A program made the translations under genes and the position numbers. A stretch of 64,000 bases of DNA from Rhodococcus sp. RD6.2 (GTDB lineage: Bacteria; Actinomycetota; Actinomycetes; Mycobacteriales; Mycobacteriaceae): positions 674,324-738,323 of the forward strand of contig NZ_CVQP01000001.1 in NCBI RefSeq assembly GCF_001040705.1. The letters run 5' to 3'. This document shows positions 54,001 through 63,829 of the stretch, in pieces. The notes under the pieces are model-generated. The model did no database searches. It worked only from the letters and a program-made list of their open reading frames with translations, and was not told the origin of the DNA. Every line of letters begins with the position of its first letter. The first letter of the stretch is position 1.

Positions 54001-54792
54001 ACGGCGGACGATGTCCTCGTACGCGCCGTAGAACTGCACGAAGTTCATCTCGTCGGTGCCCTTGATGGCGGCGACGGCCAGCGCGCGGCTGCCGTCCTTG
54101 CCGGGCAGGTCGATCGCCAGACCGAGGTTCGTGTGCGCGGGGGTGACGACGTTCGGCTTGCCGTCGATCTCGGCGAAGTGCCGATTCATGTTCGGGAACG
54201 CCTTGACCGCCTGCACGATCGCGTAGCCGAGCAGGTGGGTGAACGAGATCTTGCCGCCGCGCGTGCGGGCGAGGTGGTTGTTGATGACGATCCGGTTGTC
54301 GAACATCAGCTTCGCGGGGATGGCGCGCACGCTGGTGGCGGTGGGGATCGCGAGCGAGGCGGACATGTTGCGCGCGACCGCGGCGGCAGCGCCACGCAGG
54401 ACCTTCGAGTCGGGCTCGGAGGCGGTGGTCGCGGGCTTCGCGGCGGCGGGCTTCGCGGCCGGTGCCGGAGCCACGACGGGCTTGGCAGCCGCGGGGGCCG
54501 GGGGAGTCGGGGCCGGAGCGGGCGGCGGAGTCGCAGCGGGCGTGGCGACCGGCGGGGCGGCGGCCGGCGCCGGTGCGGTGACGGCACCGTTGGTGGCGGA
54601 TCCGTTGCTGGTGGTGGTAGCGGCGGCGGTCACGGGGATCTGCCCGTTCGCGGCCGGCGCTTCCGGCTTGTAGTCGGTGAGGAACTCGTGCCAGCTCGCG
54701 TCCACGGATGAGGGATCATCCTGGAAGCGCTGGTACATCTCGTCGACAAGCCACTGGTTCTGTCCGAATTGTGACGTAGAACTGCTGCTCAC
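51049..54792 (-). CDS. kgd: Multifunctional 2-oxoglutarate dehydrogenase/decarboxylase Kgd (SucA)
   Basis: Central tricarboxylic-acid-cycle enzyme, 1247 residues (about 1230 in M. tuberculosis). The N-terminus ([15 protein letters not shown]) is followed by an Ala/Pro linker, then an E2-like succinyltransferase domain (about 110-350: [34 protein letters not shown]) fused to the thiamine-diphosphate E1 domain ([52 protein letters not shown]). It decarboxylates 2-oxoglutarate and can form succinyl-CoA with E2/E3 partners or 2-hydroxy-3-oxoadipate. In mycolata it is inhibited by unphosphorylated GarA/OdhI. The GTG at 54792 matches the conserved N-terminus. Confidence 0.97.
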   Translation of the reverse strand: MSSSSTSQFGQNQWLVDEMYQRFQDDPSSVDASWHEFLTDYKPEAPAANGQIPVTAAATTTSNGSATNGAVTAPAPAAAPPVATPAATPPPAPAPTPPAPAAAKPVVAPAPAAKPAAAKPATTASEPDSKVLRGAAAAVARNMSASLAIPTATSVRAIPAKLMFDNRIVINNHLARTRGGKISFTHLLGYAIVQAVKAFPNMNRHFAEIDGKPNVVTPAHTNLGLAIDLPGKDGSRALAVAAIKGTDEMNFVQFYGAYEDIVRRARDGKLTAEDMSGVTISLTNPGGIGTVHSVPRLMQGQGAIIGAGAMEYPAEFQGSSNEKIAEMGVGKLMTLTSTYDHRIIQGAESGDFLRTIHNLLISDEFYDEIFHSLHIPYEPVRWRQDVPEGSVDKSTRVLELIAAYRHRGHLMADTDPLQFVKDKFRSHPDLDVTTHDLTLWDLDREFNVGGFNGKDRMKLRDVLSILRDAYCRHIGVEYTHMLDPEQMKWLQERVEAKHVKPTVAQQKYVLSKLNAAEAFETFLQTKYVGQKRFSLEGAESVIPMMDAVIDQSAEHALDEVVIGMPHRGRLNVLANIVGKPYSKIFTEFEGNMNPAAAHGSGDVKYHLGAEGTYIQMFGDNDIKVSLTANPSHLEAVDPVLEGLVRAKQDILDKGEGGFTVLPLMLHGDAAFAGQGVVAETLNLSLLRGYRTGGTVHIVVNNQVGFTTAPEHSRSSEYCTDVAKMIAAPVFHVNGDDPEACVWVAQLAVDFRQKFNKDVVIDMICYRRRGHNEGDDPSMTQPAMYDLIDTKRSVRKSYTENLIGRGDISLKEAEDALRDYQGQLERVFNEVRELEKFKPEPSESVELDQTPPARLQTSVDKETLARIGDAFVNVPEGFTVHPRVKPVIEKRQEMSREGKIDWAFAELLAFGSLVEQGALVRLAGQDSRRGTFTQRHSVLIDRKTGDEYNPISRVAADADNGGKYMVYDSALTEYAGVGFEYGYSVGNPDALVLWEAQFGDFVNGAQTIIDEFISSGEAKWGQLSDVVLLLPHGHEGQGPDHTSGRIERFLQLCAEGSMTVAVPSTPASYFHLLRRHHLDGIRRPLIVFTPKSMLRNKAAVSDLADFTTGKFRSVFEEPTYETGGGDRNAVKRVLLVSGKLYWELLARKQKDGRDDVAIVRIEQLYPLPARRLRETLKQYPNATEFRWVQEEPANQGAWPLFGLALPELLPEVLSGIKRISRRAMSAPSSGSSKVHAVEQQEIIDEAFR

Positions 54793-54922
54793 GGCAGGTG
54801 TTCGCCTCGTTTCTCTCTTGTCCCCGAACGGCGCATGTACTTCGAGGCTAGTCCCCCGGCGTGACGCCTGCGCACCGGGCGCGATACGAGTGAGCTGCGT
54901 CACTGGGGCACATTCAGCTCTC

Positions 54923-57900
54923 CTATTCGAGGACAGCTTCGGCGACACGTTTATTCCCCACGCGGTCGAGCGTCGCCTGCCACAGTTCCTCGTACGGTCC
55001 GCCGGTGTGACGCAGTGCCGAGTGCGATCCGATCTCGACGATGCGTCCGCGGTCGACCACCATGACGACGTCCGCGCGTGCCGCGGTGGCGAGACGGTGC
55101 GCCACCACCACCGCGGTGCGCCTGCGGGTCAGCCTGCTCCCGGCGTCCAGCACGGTGCGCTCGGTGGCGGGATCGAGGGTCGCGGTCGCCTCGTCGAGAA
55201 GCAGCAGGTCGGGGTCGACGAGTTCGGCGCGGGCGAGCGCGACGAGCTGCCGCTGCCCCGCGGACAGCCCCTGCCCGCGCTCGCCGATCGGCGTGAGCAT
55301 TCCGCCGGGCAGCGCTGCGATGGTGTCGAGGGCGCCGACGGCGCGGGCGGCGGCGGTGATGTCGTCCCGGGTGGCGTCCGGCCGGCCGTACGCGATGTTC
55401 GAGGCGACGTCCCCCGAGAACAGGTGTGCTTCCTGCGGAACCACCCCGAGTCGGCCGCGGTACTCGTGGAGGGGGTAACGCCGCAGGTCGACGCCGTCGA
55501 CCCGGACTTCGCCCGCGGTGGGGTCGTAGAAGCGGGCGAGGAGTTTGACGACCGTGGACTTGCCCGCGCCGGTGCGGCCGACCAGGGCGACGGTGGTGCC
55601 CGGCTCGATTCGCAATCTCACGGCGTCCAGTGCATCGGTGTCAGCACCTTGATACCGAAACGTCACAGTGTCGAAATCGACCGTTCCCGCCAGATGGCCT
55701 TCGATCGCCGTCGCGTCGGTGCTTGCGGCGGTCTCGATCGAGCTCGGGGTGCGCAGCAGATCGCCGATCCGACGCAACCCGACGCGGGCCTGCTGGTACC
55801 CGTCGAACACCTGGGAGAGCTGCTGGATCGGACCGAACAGCAACCCGAGGTACAGCACGAACGCCACCAGGACTCCGGCCGTGGTGTGGCCGTCCGCGAT
55901 CTGCGTCGCGCCGACGTACACCACCGCCGCGAGGGCAAGATCGGACAGCAGCGTGATCAGCGGGAAGTACAGGGAGATGGCGGTCTGGGAGCGCATCCTG
56001 GCCCGGCGGTAGTCGTCCGCGCGTTCCGCGAACCGCTGCGCCGCGAAGTCCTCCCTGCGGTAGGCCTGGGCCGCCCGCAGTCCGGTGACGTTCTCCTGGA
56101 AGTCGGCGTTGACCACCGAGATCCTCTCCCTCGACACCGTGTACGCGGTCGACGACACCTTCCGGAACACCAGCGTCGCCACCGCGAGGGGTGGCACGGC
56201 CGCGAGTGCGACGAGCGCGAGCACCGCGTCCGTCAGCAGCAGCGCCACCGAGATCCCGACCACGGTCAACACACTGACGACGGCGGTTGACAGACCCGTT
56301 TGCAGGAACGTCGACAGCGCGTCGACGTCTGTCGTCATGCGGGTCATGATCCGGCCGGACAGTTCGCGCTCGTAGTAGTCGAGGCCGAGTCGTTGCAGGT
56401 GCGCGTAGCTGCGCACGCGCAGTCCGTAGAGCACCTTCTCACCGGCGCGTGCGGTGATCACGGTCATGACCGCGACGACCGCCCAGCCGACCGCGACCAG
56501 GCCGACTCCGGCCGCCGTCGCCGACCAGAGTGCGGCGGGATCATCGGGCGTGACGCCGTGGTCGATCGCGAAGCGGACGATCGACGGGAACGCGATGCCG
56601 ATGAGCGAGTCGACGGCCAGGCACGCCATGACCGCGACGAGGATCCAGCGCACAGGTCGCAGGATCGACGTCAGCCTGAATTCCGTGTGAGGGCGACGCA
56701 ATTCGGCGTCGTCGAGGCCCGGTTGTTCCGTGGCGGGTGGCAGCTCGGCGACTGCGGCGCGCAGTTCCGGAGTGGCGGCGACGTCTCCCATCGTCGTCGG
56801 TCCACCACGGCCGCCGAGTCCGCCGCCGCGGCCGGCCCCCGCGGTGAGACTCCGGTTCGGCACCGCGTCGGTGACGACGGCGTCGAACGCGAAGCCGGGG
56901 ACGGTGTCCGGCCACAGTCGCGACGGGTCCGGTTCCGCCGCGGGCATCGGGGCAGGCACGGGCTCGGGTTCGGCGTCGACCTCGGGGTCGGCGAGCAGTT
57001 CCCGGAAGAGGGAACAGCGGTCGTCGAGTTCCGCGACGGTGCCGGTGTCGATGACGCGGCCCCCGTCGAGTACCGCGACCCGGTCGGCGAGCGAGAGCGT
57101 CGAACGGCGGTGCGCCAGGATCAGGGTGGTGCGGTCCCGGCGGTCCCGAAGAGCGTCGAAGATCGCGGCCTCGGTGGCGGCGTCGACCGCGGACGTCGCG
57201 TCGTCGAGGATCAGCAGGCGCGGATCGACGAGCAGCGCCCGGGCCAGTGCGACACGTTGCCGCTGCCCGCCCGAGAGTGTCAGGCCCCGTTCGCCGACAA
57301 CCGTGTCGTAGCCGTCGGAGAGGCCCGCGATGAACTCGTCGGCCTGGGCCATCCGTGCCGCGGTCCGGATCTCCTCGGCGCTCGCGTCGGGCCTACCAAG
57401 TGCGATGTTCGCGGAGACGGTGTCGGAGAACAGGAACGGCTCGTCGAACACGAGCCCGACGGCCTCGCGCAGCTGATCGGCACTCAGCGTCGCGAGGTCG
57501 TGGGCGCGACCACCGACGGTGAGCGCGACGCTGCCCGCGCTCGGTGCGTAGAACCGTGGCAGCAGCAGCGACAGCGTGGTCTTGCCGGATCCGGCGCGGC
57601 CGACGACGGCGAGGGTTTCGCCCGGTGCGATGTCGAGGTCGAACCCGTCCAGTACGCGGCGGTCCGCGTCGAATCCGAAGGTGACATCGCGCATCCGGAC
57701 ACCGAGCGGTCCGTCCGGCAGCGGTGTCGGGTGTGGTGGATCCGCGACACCGGGTTCGGTGTCGATCACCTCGTGGACCCGCTCGACGGCGGCCCTCGTC
57801 ATCTGCGCGGTGATCACGACCGACGACAGCAACCGCGTCACGCTCGACATGGTCGAGACGTAGGTGGCGAACGCGAGGAACGTGCCGATCGTGATGACGC

Positions 57901-58717
57901 CGTTCAGTGCGAGTACCCCGCCGAGCGCGATGACCCCGACCAGCCCCAACTGCGGCAGCGCCGCCATCGTCGGGGTGAAGCGGGCATTGATGCGCGCGGC
58001 CCGCATGCGCTCCGCGTAGAGGGTGCGACCGAGTGTCTCGAGCCTGCCGACGGCGCGGGTCTCCTGCCCGAACCCCTTGACGACGCGCACACCCGTCACC
58101 GTCTCCTCGACGTGCTGGGCGAGGTCGGCGGCACGCTGCTGCGACGACCAGGTCGCGGCGAACAGGGTCGGTCGAATCCGCCACACCACCAGCGACACAG
58201 CAGGCACGACGAGGAGCGCGACGACGGTGAGCAGCGGCGACAGCCAGGCCATCACGACCAGCGTGAGCACGAACTGCAGCAGCGCCCCCGCCGACAGCGG
58301 CACCATCGCGAGGAGGCCCTGGACGAGTTGCAGGTCGGTGATGGAGCGCGAGACCACCTGGCCGGTGCGGATCTGGTCCTGGCCGGCGCCGTCGAGTCGC
58401 TGCAGAGACGCGAGCAGTCCGAGCCGAAGGTCGTGCTGGACGTCGAGGGACAGCCGGCCCGCGAGCATTCGCCGTCCGAACTGGCAGCCGAAGCGGACTA
58501 CACCGAGGGCGGCGATGGTGGCCGCGATCGCGGCGATGCCGTCGGTGATGCCCGCGCTCGCGTCGTCGACGGCCGTCCGCGTCAGCAACGGGAAGGTGAT
58601 GTCGATGACCGCCGCCACCATGGTGACCGCCAGGGCACCGAGTGTCAGTGATCGGTGCCGCCAGCACTCGGCGGTCAGCCGCCGGATCCAGCCGGGGTGA
58701 TTCGTGGTGGAAGCCAT
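54923..58717 (-). CDS. Fused ABC exporter, two half-transporters in one chain
   Basis: Inner-membrane efflux pump of 1264 residues in the order TMD-NBD-TMD-NBD, like M. tuberculosis Rv0194. NBD1 has Walker A GRAGSGKT at 373-380, LSGGQ at 481-485, Walker [10 protein letters not shown] where the catalytic glutamate is aspartate (D506), and H536. NBD2 has GRTGAGKS, signature LSAGQ instead of LSGGQ, Walker [13 protein letters not shown] and AHRLAT. So one ATP site is degenerate and one canonical. Between the halves is a Pro/Gly/Ala linker of about 130 residues. The ATG at 58717 begins the first TMD. Substrate unknown; probably drugs or lipids. Confidence 0.93.
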   Translation of the reverse strand: MASTTNHPGWIRRLTAECWRHRSLTLGALAVTMVAAVIDITFPLLTRTAVDDASAGITDGIAAIAATIAALGVVRFGCQFGRRMLAGRLSLDVQHDLRLGLLASLQRLDGAGQDQIRTGQVVSRSITDLQLVQGLLAMVPLSAGALLQFVLTLVVMAWLSPLLTVVALLVVPAVSLVVWRIRPTLFAATWSSQQRAADLAQHVEETVTGVRVVKGFGQETRAVGRLETLGRTLYAERMRAARINARFTPTMAALPQLGLVGVIALGGVLALNGVITIGTFLAFATYVSTMSSVTRLLSSVVITAQMTRAAVERVHEVIDTEPGVADPPHPTPLPDGPLGVRMRDVTFGFDADRRVLDGFDLDIAPGETLAVVGRAGSGKTTLSLLLPRFYAPSAGSVALTVGGRAHDLATLSADQLREAVGLVFDEPFLFSDTVSANIALGRPDASAEEIRTAARMAQADEFIAGLSDGYDTVVGERGLTLSGGQRQRVALARALLVDPRLLILDDATSAVDAATEAAIFDALRDRRDRTTLILAHRRSTLSLADRVAVLDGGRVIDTGTVAELDDRCSLFRELLADPEVDAEPEPVPAPMPAAEPDPSRLWPDTVPGFAFDAVVTDAVPNRSLTAGAGRGGGLGGRGGPTTMGDVAATPELRAAVAELPPATEQPGLDDAELRRPHTEFRLTSILRPVRWILVAVMACLAVDSLIGIAFPSIVRFAIDHGVTPDDPAALWSATAAGVGLVAVGWAVVAVMTVITARAGEKVLYGLRVRSYAHLQRLGLDYYERELSGRIMTRMTTDVDALSTFLQTGLSTAVVSVLTVVGISVALLLTDAVLALVALAAVPPLAVATLVFRKVSSTAYTVSRERISVVNADFQENVTGLRAAQAYRREDFAAQRFAERADDYRRARMRSQTAISLYFPLITLLSDLALAAVVYVGATQIADGHTTAGVLVAFVLYLGLLFGPIQQLSQVFDGYQQARVGLRRIGDLLRTPSSIETAASTDATAIEGHLAGTVDFDTVTFRYQGADTDALDAVRLRIEPGTTVALVGRTGAGKSTVVKLLARFYDPTAGEVRVDGVDLRRYPLHEYRGRLGVVPQEAHLFSGDVASNIAYGRPDATRDDITAAARAVGALDTIAALPGGMLTPIGERGQGLSAGQRQLVALARAELVDPDLLLLDEATATLDPATERTVLDAGSRLTRRRTAVVVAHRLATAARADVVMVVDRGRIVEIGSHSALRHTGGPYEELWQATLDRVGNKRVAEAVLE

Positions 58718-58758
58718 TGCTTCCCACCGTAAACCTCGTGTCGGACGCCCCGACGGAG

Positions 58759-59517
58759 TCAGGTGATGTCGCGGCGCCTCGTCGTCCACCAACCCAGCCC
58801 CACGGCGGCGGCCGTCCACACGGCCAGCCCGACCAGCGATGCCTGCCACGGCGGCAACCACTCGATCCCGGCGGGGAAGGTCAGCGTCGACAGGGTCAGT
58901 GCCCCGGGTAGCCAGCCGACGGTGTCCTCGGCGCCGACGTTGCGCAGGATCGCTCCCGCGATCAGTTCCCCGACGGGGAACCAGGCGAGCAGTGTCACCG
59001 ATGCCGCGGTGGACGACGCGAACAGCAGGCTCAGGCCCGCCCCGATCAGGGCCCAGAGGGCGGTGACCACGGCGGCGACTGGGAGCAGCGCGAGGATCTC
59101 CGAACCGATGCTGACGTTGTCGCCGCCGAAGACGAGCATGCAGGCGACGGTGACGATTTCGACCGCGACGGCGTAGCCGAATCCGAACAGGGCGGTCACG
59201 CCGAGTTTCGCGGCGAGAACCGAATCGCGTCCGCGGGTGGTCAGGAAGGTGGGGGTGAAGGTGTGGTGACGAAACTCGGTGCCCGCGTTGACCGCACCGA
59301 ACACCGCGGCGGCCAGCGAGGTGGCCATCATCGCGATCATCAGGGCGATCGTCGCGGCGGCGACCGGGTCCGACGAGTCGAGCGAATCGAGACCTTCGGC
59401 GACGGTGCCGTAGATCGCCCCCGTGAAGAGGGCGATGAACAGGGGCGGCAACGCGAGCGCCCACCAGAAGCGCAGCGTCAGGACCTTGCGAAGTTCGGAG
59501 GTGACCAGGGTGCTCAT
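58759..59517 (-). CDS. ABC transporter permease (ABC-2 type)
   Basis: Membrane subunit of 252 residues with about six helices (ALALPPLFIALFTGAIYG, AATIALMIAMMATSLAAAVF, then four more) and the C-terminal WWTTRRRDIT. The conserved EFRHHTFTPTFL after helix 2 is typical of ABC-2 permeases. It overlaps the ATPase gene by 4 bp and together they form a bacitracin/lantibiotic-type exporter; substrate unknown. It lies 41 bp before the fused exporter gene. Confidence 0.87.
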   Translation of the reverse strand: MSTLVTSELRKVLTLRFWWALALPPLFIALFTGAIYGTVAEGLDSLDSSDPVAAATIALMIAMMATSLAAAVFGAVNAGTEFRHHTFTPTFLTTRGRDSVLAAKLGVTALFGFGYAVAVEIVTVACMLVFGGDNVSIGSEILALLPVAAVVTALWALIGAGLSLLFASSTAASVTLLAWFPVGELIAGAILRNVGAEDTVGWLPGALTLSTLTFPAGIEWLPPWQASLVGLAVWTAAAVGLGWWTTRRRDIT

Positions 59518-60581
59518 CGAGGACCTCCGGGATGGGTGGTGGGCGGGTACTGGCCGGGTGGCGGCCCCTGAGTCGGGTAGCCGGGAGGCGGCACCTGCGG
59601 ATATCCGCCAGGCGGGGACTGTGCGGGTGGGAACTGTGCGGGTGGGAACTGGGTGGGTGCCGCGAACTGCTGCGCCGCGTACTGTCCCGACGTCATCGCG
59701 AGAAAGACCTGTTCGAGGTCGACGTTCTCGGTGTCGGCACCGAACACCGTCACCCCCGCCGAGACCGCGACGGCGGCGATCGTCGGGACCGGCGCTCCCC
59801 GGACCGCCAGCCGGCCGTCGGGCATCATCTGCGCGTCGGTGAGGCCCTGCGAGGCGAGCGCGAGTGCCAGTGCCGACGGATCGGAGCTGGTGACGAACAC
59901 CCGCGCGCTGTGGCGTGCCCGCAGTTCCTCCATCTCGCCCTGGTAGACGAGCGAACCGCGGTTGACGATCACCAGGCGATCCACCGACTGTTCGAGTTCT
60001 CGCAGCAGGTGGCTCGACACCAGCACGGTGCGGCCGGCAGCGGCGAAGGCGCGCATGAACTCGCGCAGCCAGGCCATCCCCTCGGGGTCGAGGCCGTTGG
60101 CGGGTTCGTCGAGGACGAGAATCTGCGGGTCGCCGAGCAGTGCCGTCGCGAGCGCGAGTCGCTGCCGCATGCCGAGGGAATGCGTCGCCACCTTCTGGTG
60201 CGCGGCGGAGGCGAGTCCGACCAGCGACAGCACCTCGTGGGCCCGCCCGTCGGGGACGCCGATCGCCGCCGCATAGATGAGGAGGTGGTCGAGCGCGGTG
60301 CGCTTGGGGTGCACGCTCAGGGAGTCGAGCACCGCACCGAGTGTTCGCGCCGGGTGAGTCAGGTCTCGGAACGGGACGCCGCCGATCGTGGCGTGGCCCG
60401 AGGTGGGTGCGACGAGACCGAGCAGTATCCGCAGGGTCGTCGTCTTCCCGGCACCGTTCGGGCCGACGAACCCGGTGATCGACCCGGCGGGAACCTGGAA
60501 ACTGAGGTTCGAGACCGCATGCGAGGGGCCGAACTGTTTCGTCAGGCCCACGGCCTCGATGGCCGGAACTCCAGCATTCAT
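59514..60581 (-). CDS. ABC transporter ATP-binding protein with Pro/Gln-rich tail
   Basis: ATPase of 355 residues. Walker A GPNGAGKTT is at about 41-49, signature LGMRQR (non-canonical, as in the lantibiotic/bacitracin-immunity class), Walker B ILVLDEPANGLDP and H-loop VSSHLLRE. After residue 300 it has an unusual tail rich in Pro, Gln and Gly (QFPPAQFPPAQ, QYPPTTHPGGPR), encoded in part by 15-bp near-perfect repeats at 59625-59654. The tail's function is unknown. The ATG at 60581 follows the LLM gene by 41 bp. Confidence 0.9.
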   Translation of the reverse strand: MNAGVPAIEAVGLTKQFGPSHAVSNLSFQVPAGSITGFVGPNGAGKTTTLRILLGLVAPTSGHATIGGVPFRDLTHPARTLGAVLDSLSVHPKRTALDHLLIYAAAIGVPDGRAHEVLSLVGLASAAHQKVATHSLGMRQRLALATALLGDPQILVLDEPANGLDPEGMAWLREFMRAFAAAGRTVLVSSHLLRELEQSVDRLVIVNRGSLVYQGEMEELRARHSARVFVTSSDPSALALALASQGLTDAQMMPDGRLAVRGAPVPTIAAVAVSAGVTVFGADTENVDLEQVFLAMTSGQYAAQQFAAPTQFPPAQFPPAQSPPGGYPQVPPPGYPTQGPPPGQYPPTTHPGGPR

Positions 60582-60622
60582 GCCAGAACCCTAATGTGTC
60601 CGGCCGGGTCGATCGGCGCTGG

Positions 60623-61480
60623 TTACCCGCGCAGGCCCAGTGCGGTGGCGAGTTCGCCGAGCGGGGGCAGCGCGTCACCGGTGGGCGGAAGCGACTGCAC
60701 GCAGACATGATCGGCGCCCGCGTCGAGGTGGTCGTGCATTCGGGCGGCGACGGTGACGGCGTCACCGTGCGCGACGAGGGCGTCGATGACGGCGTCGCTG
60801 CCGCCGTTCGCGACATCCGCGTCGGTGAAGCCGAGGCGCTTGAGGTTGTTGACGTAGTTGCGCAGGTGCAGGTACGGATTGGCCACCGGCGGGCGGCCGA
60901 CCTCGCGGGCCGCGACCGGATCGGTGTCGAGCACGAACTTCTGCTCGGGTGCGAGCAGGACACCGGGACCGAGGAGTTCGCGGGCTTCCCGGGTGTGCTG
61001 CGGCGTGGTCAGGTAGGGGTGTGCGCCCGCCGAGCGGTCGGCGGCGAGTCTCAGCATGCGGGGACCGAGGGCGGCCAGGACGCGGCGCGACGCTGGAACG
61101 CCCGCGTCGTCGAGGACGTCGAGGTACTCGACCACCGCGTCGTAGGGCTTGCGGTAGACGTCCTGCGACGCCTCCGGGTGGCCGACGCCGATGCCGAGGA
61201 GGAATCGGCCGGGGTGCTTGGCCTCGAGTCGGTGGAAGGACTCGGCGACCTCGGCCGCTGGCGCGGTCCAGATGTTGGTGATGCCGGTGGCGACGACGAG
61301 TGTGCTGGACGCGTCGAGGACCTGCTCGGGGATCTTCAGATCCGCGGGCGGTGATCCGCCGAGCCAGAAGGTGCCGTAGCCGAAGCTCTCGAGGGTCGAC
61401 ACGAAATCGGGTGTCAGGCCGTAGGCGTGGCGCCAGACGCCGAATCGTCCGAGGTCGGGTGTTGGTGTGGTGGTGGTCAC
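60623..61480 (-). CDS. LLM-class F420-dependent oxidoreductase
   Basis: TIM-barrel oxidoreductase of 285 residues in the F420-dependent actinobacterial subfamily (TIGR03620-like). Seen are LGRFGVWRHAYGLTPDF, GYGTFWLGGSPP, AAEVAESFHRLEAKHPGRF, LLGIGVGHPEA and TTPQHTREARELLGPG, with a terminal DHVCVQ. Typical members hydrogenate diverse substrates with F420H2. Start uncertain: GTG 61480 is used, GTG 61486 adds two residues. It is divergent from an MFS permease gene across 54 bp, with which it may be co-regulated. Confidence 0.85.
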   Translation of the reverse strand: MTTTTPTPDLGRFGVWRHAYGLTPDFVSTLESFGYGTFWLGGSPPADLKIPEQVLDASSTLVVATGITNIWTAPAAEVAESFHRLEAKHPGRFLLGIGVGHPEASQDVYRKPYDAVVEYLDVLDDAGVPASRRVLAALGPRMLRLAADRSAGAHPYLTTPQHTREARELLGPGVLLAPEQKFVLDTDPVAAREVGRPPVANPYLHLRNYVNNLKRLGFTDADVANGGSDAVIDALVAHGDAVTVAARMHDHLDAGADHVCVQSLPPTGDALPPLGELATALGLRG

Positions 61481-61521
61481 GATCACTTGTAACCGCCGTC
61501 GGCCGAAACTCATTCCGGTCG

Positions 61522-61527
61522 TAGCGT
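61522..61527 (+). promoter_or_regulatory. Predicted -10 hexamer of the MFS gene (leaderless)
   Basis: TAGCGT ends 7 nt before the ATG at 61535, with no Shine-Dalgarno sequence; it supports that start over an internal ATG at 61550. Confidence 0.45.
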
Positions 61528-61534
61528 GTGACGA

Positions 61535-62683
61535 ATGGTCGAGGCTGGCATGCGTGATCGGTTCGTGGTGGCGCGGGCGTTCGTCGCGCTGTCGGTGGCG
61601 ATGGGATTGGGTCGGTTCGCCTTCACTCCGATCCTGCCGCTGATGCTCGACCAGGCGGGCCTGAGTCCCGAGTCGGCCGCGACGCTGGCCACCGCGAACT
61701 ACCTCGGCTACCTGGCGGGCGCGGTCGCCGCCATCGCGGTGCACCGCATCGCGCAGTCCGTGCTGTCGCTTCGGATCTCGCTGGTGACGCTGGTCGCCAC
61801 GATCGCCGTGATGGCGGCCACCGAGTCGGTGACGGCGTGGCTGGTGCTGCGGTTCGTGGCGGGCGCGGCGAGTGCCGCGGTGTTCGTGTTCACGACCCGG
61901 GTCGCGCACCAACGGGTCCGCGCCGACGGCGACGGGGTCGGGTGGGTGTTCGGCGGTGTCGGCGGCGGAATCGTGCTGTCGGCGGCAGCGGTCCTGGTGT
62001 TGGGGGAGACCGCGGACTGGCGGGTCGCGTGGCTGGTGTCGGCCGTCCTCGCGGCTGTCCTCGCTGTCGCTGCCTGGACGTTGCCGGGGGAACCTCGGAC
62101 GGTGGAGCACACGGCGGCGCCGCGGCCCGCGGAGTCCCGGGCCGGGCGGCGCGGCTTCGTGTGGTTGACCGCGGCCTACTTCTGCGAAGGCATGGGATAC
62201 ATCGTGTCCGCGACGTTCCTGGTCGCCGCGGTCGCCGCCTCCGGATCGGCGCACTGGCTCGGGTCGGCGGTGTGGATCGCGGTCGGTGTCGCGGTGGTGC
62301 CCTCGTGCGTGTTGTGGATGCGGTTGGCCCGCAGGTACTCGCCCGCGTCGATGATGACGGTGGCACTGGTCGTGCAGGCCGCGGCGGTCGCGGTGTCCGC
62401 GGTGATCGGCGACGGCGCGGTCCAGATGGTCGCCGCCCTGTGCTTCGGCGGCACCATGATCGCGATCGTGATGCTCGCGCTGGGGGAGGGTGCGCGACTG
62501 GCCGGACCGCGTGCTGCCGCGATCCTCACCTCTGTCTACGGGCTCGGGCAGGTGCTCGGGCCGTTGGCCGTCGCGCCCCTGCTCGGTGGCGGCTATGCCG
62601 CCGCGCTCGGCCTCGCGGCGGCGGTGATCGCGGCGGGAGCCCTCTGCATGATTCCGGTGTTGCGAGCCGATCGCGCGGTGTAG
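61535..62683 (+). CDS. MFS transporter, YbfB/YjiJ family
   Basis: Twelve-helix major-facilitator permease of 382 residues. The YbfB/YjiJ family signature in the first helix region (GLGRFAFTPILPLMLDQ) and NYLGYLAGA in the second are clear. A central cytosolic loop (EPRTVEHTAAPRPAESRAGRRG) divides the two halves. The transported compound is unknown. It is divergently arranged with the LLM oxidoreductase gene. Confidence 0.9.
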   Translation: MVEAGMRDRFVVARAFVALSVAMGLGRFAFTPILPLMLDQAGLSPESAATLATANYLGYLAGAVAAIAVHRIAQSVLSLRISLVTLVATIAVMAATESVTAWLVLRFVAGAASAAVFVFTTRVAHQRVRADGDGVGWVFGGVGGGIVLSAAAVLVLGETADWRVAWLVSAVLAAVLAVAAWTLPGEPRTVEHTAAPRPAESRAGRRGFVWLTAAYFCEGMGYIVSATFLVAAVAASGSAHWLGSAVWIAVGVAVVPSCVLWMRLARRYSPASMMTVALVVQAAAVAVSAVIGDGAVQMVAALCFGGTMIAIVMLALGEGARLAGPRAAAILTSVYGLGQVLGPLAVAPLLGGGYAAALGLAAAVIAAGALCMIPVLRADRAV

Positions 62684-62733
62684 GCGCTGGTCGCAGGGAT
62701 TTCGGCCGACCCCTGGATTTGAATGAAACTAGC

Positions 62734-62746
62734 AGTTACAGTTACT
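62734..62746. promoter_or_regulatory. Imperfect palindrome upstream of the diiron oxygenase gene
   Basis: AGTTACAGTTACT has 6-bp arms (five matching) around one base, 54 bp before the ATG at 62801 in an A/T-richer stretch. It could be a regulator site or promoter element. Confidence 0.3.
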
Positions 62747-62800
62747 CGTGTTGCGGGCCACCGGCCCATCCACTGCTCGGCACCACACACGGGAGTAGCG

Positions 62801-63787
62801 ATGACACTGTCTACGACTCGGAACGACCTCGACCAGGCCGATTACGACGACGTCCTGCGTCGGCTGTCCGAGGCATCCGTGGACAAGCACTTCGACCCCT
62901 ACGTCGACATCGCCTGGGACTCGCCCGAGTTCGCGGTCACCCCGAACGACCCGCGCTGGATCCTCAACCCGCAGGACGATCCTCTCGGCTCGCACCCCTG
63001 GTACCAGGCCCTGCCCGACGAGAAGAAGATCGAGATCGGCATGTGGCGGCAGGCCAACGTCGCGAAGGTCGGTCTGCAGTTCGAGAACATCCTCATTCGC
63101 GGCATGACCCAGTACGTCTTCTCCCTGCCCAACGGTTCCGCCGAGTACCGGTACTGCACCCACGAGTGCATCGAAGAGGGCAACCACACCCTGATGTTCC
63201 AGGAGATGGTCAACCGCATCGGCGTCGACGCCCCCGGAATGGGTCCGGTGCTTCGGGGCCTGTCCCCGTTCATCCCGCTCGCGGCGGGACCTCTGCCCGA
63301 GCTGTTCTTCGTCGGCGTCCTCGCCGGTGAAGAGCCCATCGACCACATCCAGAAGACGTTCCTGCGTGGCAGCGGGAACATGCATCCGATCATGAAGAGC
63401 GTGATGGCGATCCACGTCGCCGAAGAGGCTCGCCACATCTCGTTCGCCCATCAGTACCTGAATCGCCGGGTGCCGCAGATGTCCCGCGTCGGACGTTTCG
63501 CGCTCTCCATCGCGATGCCGATCACGATGCGTATCCTCTGCGACGCGATCGTGGTGCCGCCGAAGTCGTTCTGGAAGCGGTTCGACATCCCGAAGTCGGT
63601 GCGGAAGGAACTCTTCTGGGGCAGCCCCGAGACCCGGGCGATGTTGCGCAACTACTTCGGCGACGTGCGCATGCTCGCGCAGGACGCAGGGTTGATGAAC
63701 CGCTTCTCGAAGCGGGTGTGGAAGGCCTGCAAGATCGACGGCGACGTCTCGCGCTTCCGCAGCGAACCGGTCCGCCGCGCGGCCTGA
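62801..63787 (+). CDS. AurF-like non-haem diiron oxygenase
   Basis: Protein of 328 residues in the AurF/p-aminobenzoate N-oxygenase superfamily. All seven ligand positions of a diiron centre can be matched by spacing: E95 (QFEN), E126 and H129 (E-x-x-H in EEGNH), E178 (GEEP), H205, E209 and H212 (H-x3-E-x2-H in HVAEEARH). Members oxidise aromatic amines or lipids. GGGAG at 62791-62795 supports the start. Next, 42 bp downstream, is an FprB-like reductase, a plausible electron donor. Confidence 0.85.
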   Translation: MTLSTTRNDLDQADYDDVLRRLSEASVDKHFDPYVDIAWDSPEFAVTPNDPRWILNPQDDPLGSHPWYQALPDEKKIEIGMWRQANVAKVGLQFENILIRGMTQYVFSLPNGSAEYRYCTHECIEEGNHTLMFQEMVNRIGVDAPGMGPVLRGLSPFIPLAAGPLPELFFVGVLAGEEPIDHIQKTFLRGSGNMHPIMKSVMAIHVAEEARHISFAHQYLNRRVPQMSRVGRFALSIAMPITMRILCDAIVVPPKSFWKRFDIPKSVRKELFWGSPETRAMLRNYFGDVRMLAQDAGLMNRFSKRVWKACKIDGDVSRFRSEPVRRAA

Positions 63788-63829
63788 CCGCCCGCCGCAC
63801 CCGACCACACCAGATCGGAACACCTCGCC

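Noticed and set aside
50668-54711. A very long open frame antisense to kgd and its neighbour
   Set aside because: It is the mirror frame of strongly GC3-biased genes. The predicted protein is Val/Asp/Arg/Leu-rich, has no domain, and kgd itself is unmistakable.
56300-58651. Long open frame antisense to the fused ABC exporter
   Set aside because: Low-complexity Arg/Gly/Asp-rich translation with no motif; explained by codon bias of the exporter gene.
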